Source of the DNA: Streptomonospora nanhaiensis
Lineage (GTDB): Bacteria; Actinomycetota; Actinomycetes; Streptosporangiales; Streptosporangiaceae
NCBI RefSeq assembly: GCF_026642255.1
Contig: NZ_CP113264.1
Span: 5,456,001-5,520,000 of the forward strand
Direction: 5' to 3'
Length of the DNA stretch: 64,000 nucleotides
The position numbers and the translations under genes are program-made. Positions 54,315 through 61,017 of the stretch are shown one piece after another (position 1 is the stretch's first letter; each line of letters opens with the position of its first letter). Below the pieces are notes generated by a model that had not been told where the DNA came from, made no database searches, and was given only the letters and a program-made list of their open reading frames with translations.

Positions 54315-54989
54315 ATGGAAGCCTTTCTCAGCAATATCGACAGGGTTGTCGACGGTTTCTCATGGACCGTCCGGCTCACCCTCCTCAGCGCTCTCTTCTC
54401 CTTCGTTCTGGGCATCCTGCTCACCGCGATGCGGGTCTCCCCCGTCCCGCTGCTGCGCGCCATCTCCACGGCCTACGTGGAGGGCGTCAGGAACACCCCC
54501 CTGACCCTGGTCCTGCTGTTCTGCGGGCTGGGCCTCAACAGCGCCCTCGGGCTGAGCCTGTCCGGCACCGTCGCGTGGGACGTGTTCTGGTGGGCGGTCA
54601 TCGGCCTCTCCGCCTACACCGCCTGCTTCGTCTCCGAGTCGCTGCGCTCGGGCATCAACACCATCCCCCTCGGCCAGGTGGAGGCGGCCCGTTCCCTGGG
54701 TCTGACCTTCACCCAGAACCTGCGGCTGATCGTCATCCCGCAGGCTCTGCGAACCGTCGTCGGCCCGCTGGGCAGCGTGCTCATCGCGCTGACCAAGAAC
54801 ACGACCGTCGCCTCCGTCGCGGGGCTGGGCGTTCAGGAGGCGTCCAGGGAGATGAAGCTCATGTTCGACCAGGGCATCGCGCCGGTCCTGCCGACCTTCG
54901 TCGGCTTCGCGATCGGCTTCCTGATCCTGACCCTGCCGACGGGCTACTTCTTCGGCTGGCTCTCCAAGCGCATGGCGGTGGTCCGATGA
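54315..54989 (+). CDS. gluC: Glutamate ABC permease GluC
   Basis: 224 residues with about five membrane helices. The EAA coupling loop is LGQVEAARSLGLTFTQNLRLIVIPQALR. It belongs to the HisM/GlnP permease family. gluD begins by overlapping its stop codon (ATGA). Confidence 0.94.
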   Translation: MEAFLSNIDRVVDGFSWTVRLTLLSALFSFVLGILLTAMRVSPVPLLRAISTAYVEGVRNTPLTLVLLFCGLGLNSALGLSLSGTVAWDVFWWAVIGLSAYTACFVSESLRSGINTIPLGQVEAARSLGLTFTQNLRLIVIPQALRTVVGPLGSVLIALTKNTTVASVAGLGVQEASREMKLMFDQGIAPVLPTFVGFAIGFLILTLPTGYFFGWLSKRMAVVR

Positions 54990-56068
54990 GTGCGCAGAGC
55001 GTCCTCTTCGACGCGCCGGGCCCCAAGGCCCGTGCCCGCAACGCGGTCTACACCGTCGGCACGCTGATCCTCTTCGCGATCGGCCTGGCGATCCTGTACC
55101 TGGGCTTCAACCGCACCCTGACCGAGCGGGAGACGGGGTTGTTCGACCCCGCCACCTGGGCGGTCAACCCGACCGGGCAGTGGACGGCCGAGAAGTGGGA
55201 GCCGTTCCTGCGGCCCGACACCTGGACCGACTACGTCATCCCGGGCCTCCAGAACACCCTGACGGCCGCCCTGACCGCCGCGGTGCTCGCCATCGCGTTC
55301 GGCCTCGTGTTCGGTATCGGCCGCATGTCGGACCACTGGTGGATCCGCGTCCCGGCCGGGGCCGTCGTGGAGTTCTTCCGCGGCATCCCGCTGCTGATGC
55401 TGATCTTCTTCACGATGGCGCTGCCCATCGTGGCGTACCAGGTGTTCGACATCCCCACCGGCACGTTCCAGGTGACGGCGCTGGTCGCCGTCGTCACGGG
55501 TCTGACCCTGTACAACGGGTCGGTGCTGGCGGAGGTGTTCCGCGCCGGTGTGCTCGCCGTGCCCAAGGGGCAGTCCGAGGCGGCGCAGGCCATCGGTATG
55601 ACGAAGACCCAGAACATGTGGCTGATCCTCATCCCGCAGGCGATCACCTCGATGATGCCCGCGATCGTCGCCCAGCTGGTGGTCCTGCTCAAGGACTCCG
55701 CGCTGGGCTACATCGTCGCCTTCCCGGAGCTGCTGCGCAGCTTCACCCTGGTGGCGACCCGCGAGAGCAACGTCATCCCCGCGGCGATCATCTGCGCGAT
55801 CATCTACATCGTCATCAACCTGTCCCTGAGCCGGTTCGCGATCTGGCTGGAGCGCCGCAACTCCCGCCGCGGCAGGCCCTCCACCAAGCCGACGGCCGCC
55901 GGCGGCGCCCCCGTGGCGGTGCAGGCCCAGCCCGGCCCGGCGGCCCCGGACGCCACCGCCCAGGAGCCCGCCGAGGGCGGCGCGACCGCCGCCGGACCGT
56001 CCGGCGCGACCGCGCCGGACGAGGGCTCCGACAAGGACGACGAAGGCCCGGAGAACCGGCGGGACTGA
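54986..56068 (+). CDS. gluD: Glutamate ABC permease GluD with acidic C-terminal tail
   Basis: 360 residues from ATG 54986. It is longer than GluC because of an N-terminal helix plus an extracytoplasmic loop (FNRTLTERETGLFDPATWAVNPTGQW) and a ~75-residue Pro/Ala/Glu/Asp tail after the last helix (RRNSRRGRPSTKPTAAGG onward). The EAA loop is VPKGQSEAAQAIGMTKTQNMWLILIPQAI. It forms the membrane channel with GluC. The tail is cytoplasmic and looks disordered. Confidence 0.94.
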   Translation: MSAQSVLFDAPGPKARARNAVYTVGTLILFAIGLAILYLGFNRTLTERETGLFDPATWAVNPTGQWTAEKWEPFLRPDTWTDYVIPGLQNTLTAALTAAVLAIAFGLVFGIGRMSDHWWIRVPAGAVVEFFRGIPLLMLIFFTMALPIVAYQVFDIPTGTFQVTALVAVVTGLTLYNGSVLAEVFRAGVLAVPKGQSEAAQAIGMTKTQNMWLILIPQAITSMMPAIVAQLVVLLKDSALGYIVAFPELLRSFTLVATRESNVIPAAIICAIIYIVINLSLSRFAIWLERRNSRRGRPSTKPTAAGGAPVAVQAQPGPAAPDATAQEPAEGGATAAGPSGATAPDEGSDKDDEGPENRRD

Positions 56069-56086
56069 CCCCCCGCCCCGGCCGGA

Positions 56087-56125
56087 ACGGCCCCGCGCAC
56101 GCCACGACGGCGTGCGCGGGGCCGT
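56087..56125. terminator. gluABCD terminator
   Basis: A perfect 17-bp stem (ACGGCCCCGCGCACGCC and complement) with a 5-nt loop, 18 bp after gluD. Confidence 0.82.
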
Positions 56126-56234
56126 CGCCGTTCGCACCCGGACACAGGGTCCCTGCGGGACTGCACAGGGACGCGTGTGAGGACTAAGGTCGACATGTCA
56201 TCTGATCGAACCCACGACCCATCCTGAGCGGGAC

Positions 56235-58379
56235 ATGTCTGAACTGTCGAGCCCCTACGGCTCCTGGCCATCGCCCATCAGCGCCGGCGACGTCGCCCGA
56301 GGAGTGCGCCGGATGGCGTTCCCCTCCGTCGTGGGCGACGAGGTCTGGTGGGAGGAGAGCCGACCGGAGGAGGGACGGACCACCCTCATGCGGCGGGACG
56401 CCGACGGGACGGTGACCGACCTGCTGTCCGCGCCCTGGAGCGCGGGCACGCGGGTGCACGAGTACGGGGGACGGGCCTTCCTGCCCGTCCCCCGCCGTGA
56501 CGACAAGGCCATCGCCCGTGTCGGCGTCGTGTTCTGCCGATCCTCCGACCAGCGCCTCTACCTGCTGGAACGCGGGACGAGAGAGCCGGTCCCCCTCACA
56601 CCCGAACCCGAGGAGCCCGCGGCGCTGCGCTACGCCGACCCCGCGCTGAGCCCGGACGGGCGCAGTGTGCTGTGCGTGCGCGAGCAGCACGCGCGGGGCG
56701 CGGTGCGCCGGTCGATCGTGGCGGTGCCGCTCTCCGGGCGGGGGGCCGAGGACCCGTCGGCGGTGCGCGAGCTGGTGTCGGGGGCGGACTTCTACGCCTC
56801 GCCCACCCCCTCGCCCGGTGGCGGCCACCTGGCCTACGTGCGCTGGAACCACCCGCGCATGCCCTGGGACGGCAGTGAGCTGCGCGTGGGCGCGCTGGGC
56901 GAGACGGGCCTGTCCGCCGAGTACACGATCAAGGGGGGCGTGGACGAGTCGGTGGTGTCCCCCGCCTGGGTGGACGACGCGACCCTGTACGTGGCCTCGG
57001 ACTGGCCCGGCTGGTGGAACCTGTACCAGGCGGGGACGACCGGGCAGCCGATCGCCCTGTACCCCGCGGAGGAGGAGTTCCACGCCTCGCCGGGCCGGCT
57101 GGGCAACCGGTCCTTCTGCGTGCTGGAGTCGGGGAAGGTCGTGGCGCTGCACGGGCACGCCGACCTGACGCCGGGCGTGTACGACCCCGACACCCTCGAC
57201 CTGACACCCGTGGCGACCGACCTGACCACGTGGGGGATGCTGGACACGGACGGCCGCTCCGTGGTGGCGGTGGCCTCGGCCCCGACCGAGCCCCCGTGCC
57301 TGGTGCGGCTGGACCCGGTCTCGGGACGGGTGGAGGTGCTGCGCCGGGCCGCCGAGGAGCTGCCCGACCCCGCCTACCTCCCCGTCCCCCGGCAGGAACG
57401 GCTCCCCGGGCGCTACGGGGCGCCCGTGTACGCCAACGTGTACCCGCCGACCAACCCCGGCGCCGGGGCCCGGGGGCCCGCGCCGTACGTGGTGTGGGCG
57501 CACGGGGGCCCGGTGTCGGTCAGCACGCTGGAGTTCGACCTGGCCAAGGCGTACTTCACGAGCCGCGGGATCGGCGTGGTGGATGTCAACTACGGGGGTT
57601 CCACCGGGTACGGCCGCTCGTACCGCAAGCGCCTGCACAAGGAGTGGGGCGTGGTGGACGTGGAGGACTGCTCCGCCGCCGCGCGGGCCCTCGTGGAGCA
57701 GGGGGTGGCAGACCCCGAGCGGCTGGCGATCCGCGGCCCGAGCGCCGGCGGGTACACGGCGCTGATGGCGCTGACCGGTGACACCTTCGCCTGCGGGGTG
57801 TCGCTGTTCGGCGTGACCGACCTGCTGGGGTTCGCGGAGAGCACGCACGACTTCGAGTCGCGGTTCCTGGACTCCCTCGTGGGCACGCTGCCTGGGTTCG
57901 TGGAGCGGTACCGCGAGCGCTCGCCGGTCAACCGGGCCGGGGACATCGATGCACCGGTGCTGCTGCTGCAGGGGCTGGACGATCCCGTCGTCACCCCGGA
58001 CCAGGCCTTCTCGATGGCGACCGCGCTGGGGCGCGGCGGGACCCCGTACGCCCTGCTGGAGTTCGAGGGCGAGGCGCACGGGTTCACCGCGGAGGACGTC
58101 CGCGTCCGGGCGCTGGAGGCCGAGCTGGCCTTCTACGCGAGGGTGTTCGGGTTCACGGCGGACGTCGCCCCCCTCGAGCTGGTGACCGACCCGCCGGAGC
58201 CGCGCCTCGCGCCGGAGCCCGCCGGACCGCCCGGGGAGGACGCGGCGGCGGATCCGGGGACCGCCGCGACCGGCGACGAGGGCGCCGATCCCCCCGCGGA
58301 GGCCTCCCCCGGTGACCGGGGGTCCGGCGAACAGGCGCCGCACCCCGCCGGAACGGCCGGGGCGTCCGCCTCCGAGTGA
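56235..58379 (+). CDS. S9-family prolyl oligopeptidase-like serine peptidase
   Basis: 714 residues. The N-terminal beta-propeller (about 20-400: ADPALSPDGRSVLCVREQ, ASPTPSPGGGHLAYVRWN, SPAWVDDATLYVASDWPGWWNLY) is followed by the alpha/beta-hydrolase domain. Catalytic Ser503 lies in GPSAGGYTAL, with Asp in GLDDPVV and His in GEAHGF. It cleaves short peptides or acylated amino acids. The last ~60 residues are a Pro/Gly/Ala/Glu-rich tail with no counterpart in the family core. There is no signal peptide, so it is cytoplasmic. Confidence 0.93.
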   Translation: MSELSSPYGSWPSPISAGDVARGVRRMAFPSVVGDEVWWEESRPEEGRTTLMRRDADGTVTDLLSAPWSAGTRVHEYGGRAFLPVPRRDDKAIARVGVVFCRSSDQRLYLLERGTREPVPLTPEPEEPAALRYADPALSPDGRSVLCVREQHARGAVRRSIVAVPLSGRGAEDPSAVRELVSGADFYASPTPSPGGGHLAYVRWNHPRMPWDGSELRVGALGETGLSAEYTIKGGVDESVVSPAWVDDATLYVASDWPGWWNLYQAGTTGQPIALYPAEEEFHASPGRLGNRSFCVLESGKVVALHGHADLTPGVYDPDTLDLTPVATDLTTWGMLDTDGRSVVAVASAPTEPPCLVRLDPVSGRVEVLRRAAEELPDPAYLPVPRQERLPGRYGAPVYANVYPPTNPGAGARGPAPYVVWAHGGPVSVSTLEFDLAKAYFTSRGIGVVDVNYGGSTGYGRSYRKRLHKEWGVVDVEDCSAAARALVEQGVADPERLAIRGPSAGGYTALMALTGDTFACGVSLFGVTDLLGFAESTHDFESRFLDSLVGTLPGFVERYRERSPVNRAGDIDAPVLLLQGLDDPVVTPDQAFSMATALGRGGTPYALLEFEGEAHGFTAEDVRVRALEAELAFYARVFGFTADVAPLELVTDPPEPRLAPEPAGPPGEDAAADPGTAATGDEGADPPAEASPGDRGSGEQAPHPAGTAGASASE

Positions 58380-58433
58380 GGCGGTCGGCGTGAGCGGGGC
58401 GGCGCCGGCCCCCGCTCCGGGGCGCGGGGCGGG

Positions 58434-58790
58434 TCAGTCCTTCGGGGTGCCCACCCGCAGGCGGTTGCCGCCGGGGGCGCGCAGCTCGGTCCCGCGAGCC
58501 CGGGGGGCGTCCTCCACCGGGACCCCGAACTCGGCGGCGACCGCGTCGACGTCGCGTACCCGCAGGTGGACCAGAGTGTCGGGGCGGGCGTCGCCCTCGT
58601 GCTCGGACAGGGACGGCCGGACCTGCCCGCGGGCGACCCCGACGAAGGCGGGGAGGCCCGGCTCGAACCGGTGCTCCCACTCGCGGGTGGAGCCCGGGCG
58701 CCGGTAGCGGGCCGAGGCCGCTTCGGCGTCGGCGACGGCGACGCGAAGGATCGGGACGGCTTCCCCCTGCACGGGACCTCCCGTGGTCAT
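58434..58790 (-). CDS. Glyoxalase/VOC-superfamily protein
   Basis: 118 residues. One VOC-type beta-alpha-beta-beta-beta half is visible: LRVAVADAEAASARYRR, FVGVARGQVRPSLSEHE, LVHLRVRDVDAVAAEFGV, GTELRAPGGNRLRVG. The usual metal ligands are only partly visible, so a resistance/bleomycin-type binding protein is as likely as an enzyme. It is convergent with the peptidase gene and just upstream of recX on the same strand-order, 48 bp apart. Confidence 0.75.
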   Translation of the reverse strand: MTTGGPVQGEAVPILRVAVADAEAASARYRRPGSTREWEHRFEPGLPAFVGVARGQVRPSLSEHEGDARPDTLVHLRVRDVDAVAAEFGVPVEDAPRARGTELRAPGGNRLRVGTPKD

Positions 58791-58837
58791 CGGTCTCGCG
58801 GACCGCGCGGGCGGCCGGCCCGGGAGGCGCGTCCCGG

Positions 58838-59437
58838 TCAGAGGTCGGGGTCGTACAGGTCGGCTTCGACGCCCTCGCGTTCGAGTTCCTCGCGGACGAT
58901 CCGGTAGGACAGGCCCGAGGAGTAGCCCTTGCGGGCGAGGACGCCCAGGGCGCGCCGGATGCGGACCTCCCGGTCCTTGCCCCGGGTCGTGGCGAGGCGG
59001 CGGCGGGCCAGGTCGCGGGCGGCCTCCTCCTCGTCCTGGTCGCTCAGTTCCGCGACCGCCTCCTTGACGGTGTCCTCCTCCACGCCCCGGGTGCGCAGCT
59101 CCTGGGCGAGGGCGCGTCGGGACAGCCGCCTGCCGTGGTGGCGGGAGGAGACCCAGGCGCGGGAGAAGGCCGCGTCGTCGATCAGCCCTGCGTCGCCGAA
59201 CGCCCCCAGGACGGCGTCGACGACCTCCTCAGGGAACTCCCTGCGGTGCAGCGCCCGTTCGAGCTGGGCGCGGGTGCGCGGGGAGTGGGTGAGCATCCGC
59301 AGGCACAGGGCGCGGGCCTGCGCCTCGGGATCGTCCCCGGGCGGTCCGGACCCGCCCGGGGAGGTGTGCTCGGAGGTGTCCTCGGGGCGTGCGCCGTCGG
59401 AGGGGCGCCGCCCCCCGGGCCGGCCCCGGTCACGCAT
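58838..59437 (-). CDS. recX: Regulatory protein RecX
   Basis: 199 residues from ATG 59437, overlapping the recA end by 8 nt; a GTG two codons later is possible. A ~45-residue disordered start precedes the RecX three-helix repeats (ALCLRMLTHSPRTRAQLERALHRREFPEEVVDAVL, GLIDDAAFSRAWVSSRHHG, ALGVLARKGYSSGLSYRIVREEL). It inhibits RecA filaments. The overlap ensures low translation coupled to recA. Confidence 0.94.
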   Translation of the reverse strand: MRDRGRPGGRRPSDGARPEDTSEHTSPGGSGPPGDDPEAQARALCLRMLTHSPRTRAQLERALHRREFPEEVVDAVLGAFGDAGLIDDAAFSRAWVSSRHHGRRLSRRALAQELRTRGVEEDTVKEAVAELSDQDEEEAARDLARRRLATTRGKDREVRIRRALGVLARKGYSSGLSYRIVREELEREGVEADLYDPDL

Positions 59438-60560
59438 CCGGCGCGGGCGCCTTGGCGGTCTTGGCCGGGGCGCGCTTGGCGGACGCCTTGGCCGCGGTGT
59501 CCGCCGAGTCCTTGGCGGGCTCCTTGCCGCTCTCGGCCGCGGAGCCGGAGGCGCTGTCGTCGCCCTTGACGGGCACGCCCAGCTTCTCCTTGATCTTCTT
59601 CTCGATCTCGTTGGCCAGGTCGACGTTCTCGCGCATGAACGTGCGCGCGTTCTCCTTGCCCTGGCCCAGCTGGGTGCCCTCGTACGTGTACCAGGCGCCG
59701 GACTTGCGCACGATGCCGTGCTCCACGCCCAGGTCGATGAGGCTGCCCTCGCGGGAGACGCCGACGCCGTAGATGATGTCGAACTCCGCCTGCTTGAACG
59801 GCGGCGCGATCTTGTTCTTGACCACCTTGACCCGGGTGCGGTTGCCGACCGCGTCCGTGCCGTCCTTGAGGGTCTCGATACGGCGGACGTCCAGGCGGAC
59901 CGACGCGTAGAACTTGAGCGCCTTGCCGCCGGTGGTCGTCTCCGGGGAGCCGAACATGACGCCGATCTTCTCGCGCAGCTGGTTGATGAAGATCGCGGTG
60001 GTGCCCGTCTGGTGCAGCACACCGGCCATCTTGCGCAGCGCCTGCGACATCAGGCGGGCCTGCAGGCCGACGTGGCTGTCGCCCATCTCGCCCTCGATCT
60101 CGGCCCGGGGGACCAGTGCGGCCACCGAGTCGATCACGACGATGGAGACCGCGCCGGAGCGCACCAGCATGTCGACGATCTCCAGGGCCTGCTCACCGGT
60201 GTCCGGCTGGGAGAGCAGGAGGTTGTCGGTGTCGACGCCGATCTTCTTGGCGTACTCGGGGTCGAGCGCGTGCTCGGCGTCGACGAAGGCGGCGATGCCG
60301 CCCAGCTTCTGCGCGCTGGCCACCGCGTGCAGGGCGACGGTGGTCTTGCCGCTCGACTCGGGGCCGTAGATCTCGATGATCCGCCCCCGGGGCAGACCGC
60401 CGATGCCGAGCGCCACGTCGAGGGCGATCGCCCCGGTGGGGATCGACTCGATCGGCGGGCGATCATCGTCGCCCAGGCGCATGATGGAGCCCTTGCCGAA
60501 CTGCCGCTCGATCTGCGCGAGCGCTGTGTCGAGAGCTTTGTCTCGGTCTCCAGATGCCAC
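59430..60560 (-). CDS. recA: Recombinase RecA
   Basis: 376 residues from GTG 60560, which has an AGGGG site and gives the usual ASGDRDKALDTALAQIERQFGKG start; ATG 60599 would add 13 residues but lacks a site. Walker A GPESSGKTT, the L1/L2 loops (MGDSHVGLQARLMSQALRK, GGKALKFYASVRLD) and the C-terminal domain are intact. The end is a Lys/Ala/Pro-rich tail rather than the acidic tail common elsewhere. It drives homologous pairing and LexA cleavage. An SOS box lies 114 bp upstream. Confidence 0.97.
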   Translation of the reverse strand: MASGDRDKALDTALAQIERQFGKGSIMRLGDDDRPPIESIPTGAIALDVALGIGGLPRGRIIEIYGPESSGKTTVALHAVASAQKLGGIAAFVDAEHALDPEYAKKIGVDTDNLLLSQPDTGEQALEIVDMLVRSGAVSIVVIDSVAALVPRAEIEGEMGDSHVGLQARLMSQALRKMAGVLHQTGTTAIFINQLREKIGVMFGSPETTTGGKALKFYASVRLDVRRIETLKDGTDAVGNRTRVKVVKNKIAPPFKQAEFDIIYGVGVSREGSLIDLGVEHGIVRKSGAWYTYEGTQLGQGKENARTFMRENVDLANEIEKKIKEKLGVPVKGDDSASGSAAESGKEPAKDSADTAAKASAKRAPAKTAKAPAPDA

Positions 60561-60673
60561 GGGATACCCCTGTTGTTGGGTGGGTGCCTTCTTCTTCATG
60601 ATGCGCACGACGCTACGCGGTCGATACGACAATCGCGACGTCCGACGTTCGCCTGTGGACAACCCACACTACC

Positions 60674-60687
60674 CGAACCTCTGTTCG
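60674..60687. promoter_or_regulatory. LexA (SOS) box of recA
   Basis: CGAAC-CTCT-GTTCG: the actinobacterial/Gram-positive consensus CGAACRNRYGTTYG core matches fully as GAAC-N4-GTTC, lying between DUF3046 and recA. Confidence 0.88.
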
Positions 60688-60744
60688 ATTTCGTGGGCGA
60701 CCCGTGGACGAACCGTCGTCGCGGCGCGTCGGCGGCCCGCTCCG

Positions 60745-60939
60745 TCAGCGCACGGAGAACGGGAGGTCGAACGCGTCACACACCGCCCGCCACACCTCCT
60801 TCGGGCTCGCCCCGTCGGCGAGCGCCTGCTGGACCGTCCTGGAGCCGAGACCCTCGATGACGTAGTCCTTGGCCAGGCTCTGCGCGTACGCCTCGCCGAA
60901 CTGCTGGTGCATGTTGTTCCAGAAAGCAGTGAGTCTCAT
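60745..60939 (-). CDS. DUF3046 family small protein
   Basis: 64 residues from ATG 60939: MRLTAFWNNMHQQFGEAYAQ, then SRTVQQALADGASPKEVWRAVCDAFD. This tiny conserved protein is found immediately upstream of recA in many actinobacteria; function is unknown. It is divergent from the lhr-type helicase gene, 78 bp apart, and is easily missed because a long spurious frame runs through it. Confidence 0.88.
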   Translation of the reverse strand: MRLTAFWNNMHQQFGEAYAQSLAKDYVIEGLGSRTVQQALADGASPKEVWRAVCDAFDLPFSVR

Positions 60940-61017
60940 CGGCCCCAGTATCGGGGATCGGCGCGCCCGCCGCGGCCCTTCCGCCGTTCTGTCCCCCGCG
61001 GCGGGCACACTGGCGGG